A stretch of 64,000 nucleotides of DNA from Apiotrichum sp. Y4204 (taxonomy: Eukaryota; Basidiomycota; Tremellomycetes; Trichosporonales; Trichosporonaceae). The DNA lies in the NCBI GenBank assembly GCA_025531455.1, contig JAMYHL010000076.1, positions 62,001 to 126,000 of the forward strand, given 5' to 3'. Positions 55,065 to 64,000 of this stretch are shown piece after piece. The stretch's first letter is position 1; the number at the start of each line of letters is the position of its first letter. The translations under genes and the position numbers were made by a program. Below the pieces are notes generated by a model. It saw only the letters and a list, made by a program, of their open reading frames with translations. It searched no databases and had not been told where the DNA came from.

Positions 55065-57460
55065 CTAGACGCCGGCCACAATTGCCTCAGCGGCAGTGAG
55101 CGCCTGCACCATGCGCACGCACTCCTTCCGGCGTGCAACGACGTCGGGCGACTCCTTGAGCAGCTCGTCCAGGACCTCGGGCTTGTACAGCTGCTCCAGA
55201 AGCGTCTGCTGGAGGTGGTCCTTTGCGTAGTTGACGAGCGTGTACGAGATGGCCTTGGGAACCATGTCGATCATCTCTCGCCTCACGACATTGTAGTACG
55301 ACGAGATGAGGCTGCGGTCAGTAAATGGGTCGCGACCAGTTGCTCACAGCTTGATAACCTCCGTCTCCATCAGCTCGCGGTCGTTGAGCTGCGAAACGGG
55401 CTTGATCGATGGGGGAGGCGCCTCCATAACGGCGACGCCCTTGCGCTGCTTAGCCTTCTCCTTGGAGAAGAACGAGCCAAAGAAGCTCTCGTCCTTCTTG
55501 GGGTCGACATCGAGGTCCTTGCCGTTGTTGATGGTGGCCTTCTTCGGGTCGACCTTCTCCACCGGCTTGTTGGCGTTCAACCGGTCCTGGACAATCGCCA
55601 TGGCCTTGTGGCCGCCGATAAAGTCAGGGTGGGTCGTGTTGACGTAGCATGCCTGCATCGAGACCATGTCGGTGACGAGCTTGTTGGTCGGCGACATGCA
55701 TGCCTTGAAGAAGTTGATGACAGTAAGGTTAAAGCGCTCCTTGAGCTCGGGATACCGCTTGAACGACTGGGTCTTGGCGAGCAGGTGCGAGAGGATGCGG
55801 ATCAGCTCGTCGTAGACAAGCGCGACACAGCGCAGCGATGGCTCCTCAAGGCGGCGGATCTGCTGCTTGACGATAATCTCAAACGCGCTTGTACCGACAA
55901 AGAGCGACGGGGTCGAACCAGCCGAGTTGTACAGGATGGTGCGGATGTCACCGTCCTTGACCTGGTCGAAGGGGTCGATGCTCTTGATACCGTTGTTGTA
56001 GAGCTCGTGGAAGACGAACGAGATACGGGCACCACCAGAGAGCTCATTGAGCGAGAGGTCGTTGGTGTTACCATCAATCGAGGAGCGGAACTCTGCGCAG
56101 AACTCGTTGATGGTGGACAGGACGACGGATCCCGGGTTGGTCTCACCCATGGCGCCGCCGAGAGACGCGAGCTCGGTGCTGTACTTTGTGAGCTGTTGGC
56201 CGATACGGGCCTTGATGTCGGGAAGGGTGTTGCGGATGTGGTGCATGAGGATGATGTTGAGCTTGCGAGCGAGCCACGGGGTTCCGCAGTACTGCGCCTT
56301 GGAGGCGTAGCTAGCGTGGTTCTCAAAGAAGCGCTTCTCGTTCTCAAGAGCCGACGCGATCGAACGCGACTGGTCAATGTCGCGCTGACCGCGGTTGACA
56401 ACCGGAACGTAACCAAGGCGCAGGGGGATGACGCGACCAGCGAGAATGTCGACAACGTCGGTTCCCTGGTCCATAAGGTCGACCTTGGTGAGGACACCAA
56501 TCGTGCGGGTTCCATCGGGGTCCACTTCGCGAGCGAGCTTGAGACCGTCCGAGTTGGCCAAGTCAGTGTTAGCAGCAGTGACAGCGAGAATGATCGCATT
56601 CGGCTTGGCAATGTAGCGCATGAGCATGTCGCGAATCTGCTTCTCAATGTCGCGGGGCTGGTCACCGACCGGAACCTTGGTGAGACCGGGCAAGTCGACA
56701 AGGGTGAGGGTCAGAACGTTGGGGGAGAAGATGCGGAGGTTGATCGGGTTGGGCGAGATGCCTGTCACGTCAGCGAAAGCCTCCAGTCCTCTAACCCACC
56801 TGCATTCTTGCCCGTCATCTTGTCCGTGTCGCGCACAATCTCCTCCCGGATCTTGTTAAAGTCGAAGAACTTCTGCCCTGGCAAGTGGAGGAACTCTCCC
56901 CACTCGTCTGGGTTAGTGTCGTTGATCTTGGTCTTGGCGAGCGCATCCTCTGCCTTGTCAACATCATCCTTCTTCTCCTTCTTGTCTCCATCCGCACCAG
57001 GCTTATCGTCCTCTTTGTTCGTGCCGTTGGGCTTGCTCGTGGCCGGGCGGTTGATGAGCTGCAGCACAAGCGGGCGACGGGTGACGATACCCGTTCCACG
57101 CGGGAGGAAGTCGCGGCCTACAATGTTCTGATAGTGAGCAGACATTCATCACGCACGGGCAGCTTAAAAGAAACAGCAAGCTGCTGTTGCCACCCACTCA
57201 CCTCGAGGACGGACGACTTGCCACTCGACTGCGAACCGATGACAGTGATCTGGGGCAGATCCTGTAACGTTAGCGGCTGATGGTGTGAGACTCGGGGCAC
57301 GTACAATGTTGTTCTGCACGCCGATGGAGGCGAACACATCCTGGAGCTGCGAAGTGTTAGAATATCTTTTGCCGCACAAGAAGTCGTGTCTCAAAGGCCG
57401 AGGGAATCAAAGGCCCGCGTCACGCACCTTGTTGACGAGGCTGATGAGCTGCTGGTCCAT
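55065..57460 (-). CDS. VPS1: dynamin-like GTPase Vps1
   Basis: This is a predicted 707-residue dynamin-related GTPase for vacuolar/endosomal sorting, endocytosis and peroxisome fission. Six exons on the minus strand are 57460-57428, 57346-57305, 57261-57202, 57127-56800, 56761-55348 and 55311-55065. The first three encode only 11, 14 and 20 residues. G1 is GSQSSGKSS (residues 34-42), G2 Thr lies in [12 protein letters not shown]3 is DLPG (177-180) and G4 is TKVD. The GTPase domain has the Asp/Lys-rich insert found in fungal Vps1 (around residues 78-105). The stalk follows ([25 protein letters not shown]). A disordered PKK-rich linker replaces the PH domain of classical dynamins, and the GED is at the end ([36 protein letters not shown]). 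Length and domain order match the family. Highly biased codons fit a housekeeping gene. Confidence 0.97.
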
Positions 57461-58201
57461 GGTGGGCGCGCTCTATCGATCTCGGATGGTGTGGAACTGC
57501 AAGGTGTAAGTGATTGTGAGGTAGCAAGTAGGGGGTGTGGCGTGGCAGTCGCTGGATGAATGCGCGATGGGGCTGGGTGCAGGGATGTTGCGAACGGACG
57601 GTCGGACGACTTGGGGGCTGTGGCTGGAAAGGCGGGACTGGTGGCGACGTACGTGGTGATGGGTATCGGCTGTCTTGTCCTCTGTGCGATACGTGTTTCT
57701 GAAGGGGGTCGACAGAAGGTGCTGTGACTGTGAAGAGGTTGAAGAAAGAGGACTGGAAATGAAATGACAAGGAAAAAAAGTCAAAAGGTGTTGGAATGGA
57801 TAAAGAAGTGAGATGATGATGGTTGTGCTTGGTGGTGGAGTTGCAGCCCGCAGTGTCCAGCGTGTGGTCGTGGAATGACGACCGCCACCGCACACACTGT
57901 ACCACTGCTCCGGGCTCACAGCGCAATGACAACGCGTAGTAGCAACGGCAATGGCGAACGACGGTGGCGCGGCCTGGGCTGCGGGCAGTGCACTAAATGC
58001 GTGTAATACGTAATCATGTCAGAATACTTCCGTTATTGCGTGGAGATTGAGCTGGCAGTGACGCTGGAATCCGGGGATTGTCCGGTGGAGGTCGACTTTG
58101 GAAGGGACAGCGCTGCGGCTGGATATCAGATGCTGGATGTTCATTGTCCGAATCCAATCTTCCAACCCCCTTACACTCCTCCTATCGCTACAACACACGG
58201 C
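57461..58201. other. divergent promoter region, VPS1 / membrane-anchored Lys-rich protein
   Basis: 741 bases between divergent starts. The VPS1-proximal half is A/G-rich on the plus strand, that is, a pyrimidine-rich leader in VPS1 orientation, as in other genes here. No further exon is supported. Confidence 0.5.
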
Positions 58202-59288
58202 ATGCCCTACATCTCGACCGAGGCGCTCGTCGGCGGCGCGCTCGTTATTGTCCTCGCCATTGGCTTCCAGTTCATTCCGAGATCGGGATCTGGAAACCAG
58301 GCAGAGGGGGCGAAGAAGACCACCAAGAAGCGTAACCGGAAAAAGAACAAGGGACCCGGCGGAGCAGGCGGAGCGGAGAGCGCGTTGTCGTCGGCGGCAG
58401 TGAGTGCCGCAGAGTCGGACTCGGCGGAGAAGGGGAAGAAGAAGGGAAAGGCCAAGGGGAAGGGCAAGAGCCAGGAGACGGAGAAGGCTGCGCCTGCGCA
58501 GGCCGCAATCTCGCCCGCAGCGTCCACCCCCGAGCTGTCCGAGTCGGATGCGCCGTCGTTCGCCGCCGCCGCGTCCCAGTCCACCAAGCCTGCCAAGCCG
58601 AAGCTGCTCGCTGAGAAGCTCCTCCCGAAGCCGCGCAAGACCAAGGTCGACGAGTGAGTGCGAGGAAAGGGTATTTACTTATTCGCAGTATGATCGCGCC
58701 CGAGGACCGCCCGGGGCCGATCGCGCGCGTCATGAAGATCACGCACGAACCCTCGGGCTCAGATTCGCCGTCATCGGCATTCTCCCCGACTGAGAAGGTG
58801 CCAAAGTTTGAGGACGACTACGCCGAATCGACGTCCGACTCGCTGGCGGATAGCACGCCGGTGAGCGAGGACGAGTGGAACGTCGTGAGCTCGAAGAAGA
58901 GTGAGTTGGGAGCTACTCTTGTTTTACCGAGCTTCTGGACTCCTAATGCCAGAACCCGTGTCGCTCAGCATCGGCGGATCATCTCACTCGACCTCGCACG
59001 CACACAGCAGCGATGCACACACCAAGCTGCAGCGCAAGAACCAGAAGAAGGCCGAGGCGAAGAAGGCGCAGAAGGCGGCCGAGGAGGCGGACCGTCTCCG
59101 CCGTCTGGCCATGCACAAGCGCGATCTCGAGCGGTGAGCATTCAACCCTGTTTCACTTGCTGACCCCCAGCCAGCGCATCAACGACCTGTACAAGGCGCC
59201 GCCAAAGGTTATCAAGCAGCACGGCAAGGTTGTGTCGGGCGGCGCGTCCGCCACGCTCTCCGAAAAGGGCCACCTCGTGTGGGACTAG
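58202..59288 (+). CDS. N-terminally anchored Lys-rich membrane protein, unknown function
   Basis: This is a predicted 320-residue protein in four exons: 58202-58653, 58689-58900, 58953-59133 and 59171-59288 (introns 35, 52 and 37 nt). Residues 7-26 are a single hydrophobic segment (EALVGGALVIVLAIGFQFIP) followed at once by a very basic region (KKTTKKRNRKKNKG). This gives a signal anchor with a large cytosolic tail. The middle is Ala/Ser/Lys-rich and disordered. An acidic segment (FEDDYAESTSDSLADSTPVS) ends EDEWNVVSSKK. A predicted coiled coil of about 60 residues (KNQKKAEAKKAQKAAEEADR) follows. The C-terminus YKAPPKVIKQHGKVVSGGAS...GHLVWD looks conserved-like. The plan resembles ER proteins that bind ribosomes or other complexes, but I do not recognise the family. 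An upstream in-frame extension exists to 58016; the ATG just before the anchor is preferred. Confidence 0.78.
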
Positions 59289-59607
59289 GCTGCCTCGGCT
59301 GCCTCACGGGCCGGCAGGCCCTTGGAACGACCTCGCCTTCACACTTGTGCATGCATATATACCCCTCCATACAGCAGTAATACAATCGTAGTACAGTAGT
59401 AGAACAGGCCACAGATCGATCCATAGCATTCGATGTCCTTGGCAGGCGAGCACGAGACCATTGATATGACGTCACCCAACCCACGGTATTGGCCCCCGGA
59501 GTCTTGGCCATTCAACAGCTGATAAGTTGCAAGCTGTTTTCTTGCTCGTCGCCATCGCAACGCGACTCCAACATTCTTCACTCTCCCACATCCACAACCA
59601 CACCAAA
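59289..59607. other. short intergenic region
   Basis: 319 bases between two plus-strand genes. A leader of the form CACATCCACAACCACACCAAA precedes the next ATG. No gene. Confidence 0.55.
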
Positions 59608-60354
59608 ATGGCGTCCCGTCGTCTCGCCACCCTAGCAGCCATCGCACGCACCGTCCCGCGCGCACCCCGCGCCGCCTTCCCCGCGATCGCCCGCCCCGTG
59701 CTCTCCAGTACGTCCCTCATCCTCTCCTCACTAACCCCAGCCCGGGAATACGCCTCGCACACCCCACCCCCAAACCCGCCGCCGCCGGCGGGACCCACGC
59801 TGGATGCGCAACTCCGCGCCGCCGTCGAGTCCGAACTGGGCTCTTTGGCAAACAGCATCCGCACCGCGTCCGACGCGCGCGCAAGCATGAGCGAGAGCAC
59901 CTCCCCCTTCGCGAACCGCTACCTCCGCGCACTCACCGCTCCCGAGGTCGAGTTCGTCAACATGGGCCAAGTACCGACATATCCGGACGGAGAAGTGCTC
60001 GCGCTCCTGGATGTTAGTCTCTCGGTACCCCCCTTTGACCGCGAGAAGCAGATGGCCGGCCCAGACGGCCAAGGCGTCCACGTGCCCCTCCTCGCGGCCG
60101 TCGGGAGCACCGAGCCCGCCATACCGTGCTACCCCTTCCGCGAGCTGTTTGGCCAGCTCGCCCCCCGGGTGGTGAGGTCCGTGCATACCGTCCTGGCTGC
60201 GCAGGGCGGAGAACACGAGGAGGGCAGCCCGCTTGTCGCGGTGCTCGCGCCGCATGATGGCGAAAAGCGCGAAATGGCCATTCAGCTCGCCGTCAACCTC
60301 TTCCGCCTCGCGGTGCAGGAGGGAAATGGGTACCAGGAGGAAATCGGAAAGTAG
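59608..60354 (+). CDS. putative mitochondrial protein, unknown function
   Basis: This is a predicted 237-residue protein if a 33-nt intron (59708-59740) is spliced, or 248 if it is retained. The frame is kept either way. The intron has a GTACGT donor, CTAAC branch and CAG acceptor, matching other introns here, so splicing (VLS-T-REYASH) is preferred. Residues 1-45 are Arg/Ala/Ser-rich without acids (MASRRLATLAAIARTVPRAP), a strong mitochondrial presequence. Then come a Pro-rich linker and a helical segment with Ala/Ser/Arg. The globular part is APEVEFVNMGQVPTYPDGEV, GVHVPLLAAVGSTEPAIPCY and a C-terminal helix MAIQLAVNLFRLAVQEG. No family is recognised. It converges with YSH1, 231 bases between stops. 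Confidence 0.72.
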   Translation: MASRRLATLAAIARTVPRAPRAAFPAIARPVLSSTSLILSSLTPAREYASHTPPPNPPPPAGPTLDAQLRAAVESELGSLANSIRTASDARASMSESTSPFANRYLRALTAPEVEFVNMGQVPTYPDGEVLALLDVSLSVPPFDREKQMAGPDGQGVHVPLLAAVGSTEPAIPCYPFRELFGQLAPRVVRSVHTVLAAQGGEHEEGSPLVAVLAPHDGEKREMAIQLAVNLFRLAVQEGNGYQEEIGK

Positions 60355-60488
60355 TGGATGCGATGGTAGTGGGATCTGTCCGTAGTGAAAATATCTCAAG
60401 CGTGAATTATCTTTCAAGCATGGATGACTGTTTCTGGAGTGGCGCGGAGTACTCTCATTGAGCGCGGTGGTGCAGATGTAGAAGCGAC

Positions 60489-60501
60489 TTTTTTTTTTTT
60501 T
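60489..60501. repeat. 13-base T run
   Basis: A homopolymer of about 13 T lies in the gap between two convergent genes. It may serve in 3'-end formation of the plus-strand gene. Confidence 0.7.
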
Positions 60502-60585
60502 CTCAGATTCCGCCTCCCTCTCAGCTGAACGTCCCTGCCTTTCCCTACTACCCGCGTTCATCAACATCCATCTCATAGTCTACAT

Positions 60586-63070
60586 CTATGCCTCGGCAAC
60601 AGGCACGTCCTCAAGCGCCTGGCCAGCAAACAGTCTACTAAGCGGCGTCATGGTCGTGAGCGCCATCTCCACCACGCCCTCGACGCGCGCCTTGAGCTCG
60701 TCCGACTCGCACTCCACTTTCTGTACCATGTCAGCAACTACCTCTCTGTTCCACTCACCATCGAAATCAGGTCCACCGTCGCAACCACGTCGTCCACCGT
60801 CACGCGCATGACCAGCAGGTCGTCCTCGCTGCCGTCTGGCACGGTTGTTGCCGCGCGGGTCACCTCGCCGAAATGTGCCTCGAGGAACATGTGCAGCGTG
60901 TCGTAGTCCGGGTTCTCGCCGCCCGACTTGTGGTTGTGACATGCGTGCGGGTGGGGATTCGAGGTGACTGGAGTTAATTGACTGCTCGGATCAACATTTC
61001 CGGGACTCACGCTTCACGGTTGCTGGGCTGCAGTCGATGCCGAGGAGCACCACCAGTGCAGAGTCGGCAATCATGTCGTTGGACGTGTTTGACACCCACT
61101 GCATCTGGATCTCAGTGTCCGAGATGCGAATCACCTGAATTGCGTTCATAATCTGGGAATGAGTACTGCCCGCGCTCAGCACATACCGTGAGGACATCCC
61201 GCTTCTCGTCGTCCACGCTCTCCTCCACCTCGCCGTACATGCCCTCAAGATGCCACCGCACGACGCTCCAGTCCACTCCGATCGGCAGGCTCTGCTTCTG
61301 AAGGATGTTTGATGTGGACAGACCCGTAAAGTCGCGCAGGTCCTTGGGATCCAGGAGTGTGTAGGAAAAGTCCTTCGACACGAGCAAACCCTTCACTGGT
61401 GCACCATGTATCGGGCGCTCCTCAGCCAGCGATCCGATAGCCTTGACGACGCGCTCGGCGCGGAACGACAGCGTTAGTGGCTCGAGGTTCTTTGGTGTGT
61501 GGATGTTGATCTCCTGTCCGCGGGTCGCATACGTGTCTCGCAACGCGGCACGTAGACGTCCCATCTGGCTCGCCTCGCCGTGTACCAGCACGACGTGCTG
61601 CGCGCCGACCTCCTGAATAAACTTGGAGTTCTGCGCGTAGTCGACGTGCGCTCCGAAAGAGATCTCCTTAACTGTACACCGTCGCGGGATGTTGTTCCCT
61701 CCCCGCAGCGACTCGATGTGATCCGGCTCGCCGAGCAATGTGCGCGCCATGGTGCCCTCGATCGAGTATCCGGTGACGATGACGCCGTTCTTCGGATCCG
61801 GTGCCCACTCCTCGAGCAGCTCTCGCGAGAGACCAAAGGACATGAACTGTGCTGAGGCCATCACCACACACGGCTGCCGGTGGTCGAGGCGCTTCGGATC
61901 ACGCAGCCACTTGACGTACTTGAAGTCGAAGGGATTGTCGCGACGAGCAAAGCGAGAGCGGATGTTCGAGTTCATCGTGTGGACATATGTCTTATAGACA
62001 CGAATACCACGCTGGAACAGACCCGAGGCAAAGTAGATGGGCACATTCTGCAGTTCGGGGTGGTCGTTCCAGTACTCGTCGAGTAGCAACGCCAGTTCCT
62101 GTCCATTGCCGAATGATGGAATTGGCATGAGCACCTTTCCTCCTCGGCGGACAATGTTTCCGACGAGTGCTGACGTTAGGGGCTTGGTCAAGAAGGTACA
62201 CCCAATTCAAGCCTCTGAACTCACTCGTAAATTGCTCCTCCTTGTCCTTCCTATCCGGCAGCGTGTGCACACCGAACGTGCTCTCGCAGATCATCACGTC
62301 GGGCTTGATCGGTGGGACCTCGGCAACAACGAGATGGCGGTCCTCCTCGCGACTGTAGTCGCCAGTATACAGCACCTTGAGGCCCGCAATTTCAATCAAG
62401 AACATGGATGCGCCGAGCACATGACCCGCGTGGTACGGCGTAAACCGCAATCCACCAGACACAACAATGTCCTGGTGGTAGTCGACGGCAATCGTGTTGT
62501 GCACCGATGCCAGCACGTCCGCTTCGCTGTATAGCCGTCCTCCGCCCTCCGCGTTCTGGTCACTGCGGGTCAGATTGGGCCAGCCCTGCGGTACTCACTT
62601 GATGCGGACCGTGTCCATCATGGTCAGGTTGTAGATTGCCTTCGTTGCATGTGTCATGTATACCTTGCCATTGCCTTCGCGGAAGTTTGTCTGCATGTGA
62701 GCTCCTTGCAGGCAGCCGCTAGCTCACCTTCTCCATAATATACGGCAATGCCGCAGCGTGGTCGACATGGAAGCTGGTGTCAGTCGCTGACCTCACGGGT
62801 CCCTCCTTACTGGGTGACAAGAATGGCATCGACGGTGCTCCAGTCCAGCTCGTCAATGAACGGCAGCCCGCCGAGCCCGGGATATGCGGGGTGCAGCCCG
62901 GCATCGCACACGATTGTCTTCCCCCGGTGCTGGATGACACAGCACGAACGCCCGACCTCCTGGCCTGCGCCGAGCATCGTGACCGTCAATGGCGGCGCGT
63001 CCTCGCCCCCGCCGGGGTTGATGACCTGCACTGTGGGCTGCGCGCGCGCATGGCGGCGCCGGTGACTCAT
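60586..63070 (-). CDS. YSH1: mRNA 3'-end processing endonuclease Ysh1/CPSF73
   Basis: This is a predicted 734-residue metallo-beta-lactamase/beta-CASP nuclease that cleaves pre-mRNA before polyadenylation, as part of the cleavage and polyadenylation factor in the nucleus. Eight exons on the minus strand are 63070-62811, 62773-62728, 62690-62599, 62562-62225, 62169-61187, 61152-61011, 60967-60759 and 60720-60586. Introns are 34-55 nt. The Zn motif HFHVDH (residues 87-92) is created across intron 1. Further motifs are PYHAGHVLGASMF, LYTGDYSREEDRHL, the beta-CASP region from FGNGQELALLLDEYW through MASAQFMSFGLSRELLEEW, and FGAHVDYAQNSKFI. The C-terminal part (from about 530) with WVSNTSNDMIADS and TSNPHPHACHNHKSGGE matches the CPSF73 C-terminal domain that binds the endonuclease partner. 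In the beta-CASP opening the usual F-A-L-G-R-A-Q is replaced by S-F-G-N-G-Q, a mild divergence. Confidence 0.94.
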
Positions 63071-63595
63071 GGTAGATGGCGGAACTACCTGTGCATAGGA
63101 TGTGGGGAGGGATGTGAGGAGGGAGCTTGGTCGGTGTTGCAAGAATGTGTGGAGAGGTGGACGTTGCTTGTCGAGGTGAGGAGAGGTGAGTGACGTTCTT
63201 TTGTGCGTTTGAATGTGACACTGTCTGTCCTGTCTGTTGGTGGTGGATTGCAGACCAACATTTTCCCTCCACCGGTTGGCCATGTGTGTGAGCGTCCCTG
63301 GCTAGCCTGGCTGGGCCTGGCTGGCTGGCGGTTGGGGGAGGCGTTCATGTCTGACTTTTTGAGTGGGGTTGTCAAACACATTTACTCCATCCGTCCATTT
63401 GTCTCTCACCATCCCCTCTCGAGCTGATATCACCCGCACCTCCCGGTTTTCTCGCATCGGCAGCGACATTACAGCGACAAAAGTATCTACAGCATCGCAT
63501 CAGTGCATCTGGTTTTTAATCCGCTTCTACTCTCTCATCTCATCGCACCTCGCATTCGCGCTTCTTCCCTCCACCCTCCCTATTGTACTTCCGAC
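63071..63595. other. divergent promoter region, YSH1 / BTB gene
   Basis: 525 bases between divergent starts. It has CTGG/GCTGGC repeats near 63,300-63,330 and a C/T-rich leader before the ATG at 63596. No separate gene. Confidence 0.5.
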
Positions 63596-64000
63596 ATGGC
63601 GACCCCTCGCACCGCGACGCCCACGACCACCGCGTCGAGCACGCGGCTCGAGTCCCAGGGCGAGGCGGAGAGCTCGAAGGCTGCCGCGTGAGTACAGCAT
63701 CAGAGCATGGAGAGCATGATCGCCAAAGTGTCAAACCAGGTGTCCTCTTTCAGCACACCTGTCAGCCAAGACACGCGGCTCGGTCCGCTCGCTCCAGACG
63801 CATCTAACCCATCCAGTGTCGATCCCGCAACCGCCTTTGCCGTCGGCCTGTCAGGATACATCTTCAATGCCGGCTTTTGCCACCAGCAATGGGCCGACGT
63901 GCAGGTGTCCTTCTTCCACACGAGCCTCCGCCTGCACCGTTGTACGTGAAGCTGGCTGGCTGCTGTGAGCTTCCTAACGTCAGTGATCCTCGCACGCAGC
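63596..64000 (+). CDS. BTB/POZ-domain protein, 5' part only
   Basis: The window ends inside this gene. Visible exons are 63596-63687, 63754-63941 and 63984-64000 (cut by the edge); introns are 66 and 42 nt. The N-terminus is Thr/Ala/Ser-rich and disordered (MATPRTATPTTTASSTRLES). The second exon ends in GYIFNAGFCHQQWADVQVSF then FHTSLRLHR. The third begins LILARS, so the spliced product reads D-V-x-V-x-F-(x)n-L-H-R-L-I-L-A-R-S. This is the start of a BTB/POZ fold in fungal proteins ('H-R-x-x-L-x-x-x-S-x-y-F'). BTB proteins act as dimeric scaffolds, often as Cullin-3 adaptors. The remaining domains are outside the window, so the specific role is unknown. Confidence 0.78.

Noticed and set aside
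55053..57131. 692-codon open frame on the plus strand opposite VPS1
   Set aside because: It is the exact mirror of the VPS1 coding exons. With C/G-ending codons the complementary frame rarely meets stops. It shows no domain, and VPS1 motifs on the other strand are decisive.
1..64000. Prokaryotic-type features (operons, ribosome binding sites, CRISPR, insertion sequences)
   Set aside because: Genes carry spliceosomal introns and fungal protein families; no repeat-spacer arrays or transposase frames were seen.

Overview
The window looks like nuclear DNA of a basidiomycete yeast, most likely a tremellomycete of the Trichosporonales type. This is an inference from gene architecture. The DNA is GC-rich, coding exons favour C/G-ending codons, and nearly all genes are split by very short introns (many 32-45 nt). 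The introns have GTGAGT/GTACGT-type donors and CTGAC/CTAAC-like branch sites a few bases before the AG. Proteins are of fungal types: YAT permease, ferric reductase, fungal AcnX, Vps1, Ysh1.

Layout. From 1 to about 46 kb genes are sparse and separated by long stretches in which I find no gene (4.4, 5.4 and 7.9 kb). This part carries transport and catabolism genes. In order they are: an MFS sugar-type transporter (-), an AAAP amino-acid transporter (-), a phytanoyl-CoA dioxygenase family enzyme (+), mitochondrial ribosomal protein bS21m (+), an MCT-type MFS transporter (-), an aldehyde dehydrogenase (+), a single-chain aconitase X (-), a ferric reductase (+), a YAT amino-acid permease (-), an NmrA-like protein (-) and an M20 amidohydrolase (+).

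From about 46 kb to the end genes are dense and mostly housekeeping. They are: a 1,100-residue nucleotide-sugar epimerase/EGF-like/exostosin fusion (+), an acetamidase-type amidase (-) with an intron-containing tRNA-Leu(AAG) inside its third intron, a family-16 methyltransferase (+), a small Gly-rich protein (-), dynamin-like VPS1 (-), a membrane-anchored Lys-rich protein (+), a small putative mitochondrial protein (+), mRNA 3'-end endonuclease YSH1 (-) and the 5' part of a BTB-domain gene (+).

The left-hand genes do not form an obvious single pathway. Together they suggest scavenging of sugars, amino acids, carboxylates, amides, N-carbamoyl compounds and iron. The most notable items are the fused epimerase-exostosin, the fungal AcnX, the tRNA nested in a protein-gene intron, and a population of introns near the lower size limit. 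All exon boundaries below were built by hand from splice motifs, reading-frame continuity and protein-family fit; no alignment was run.
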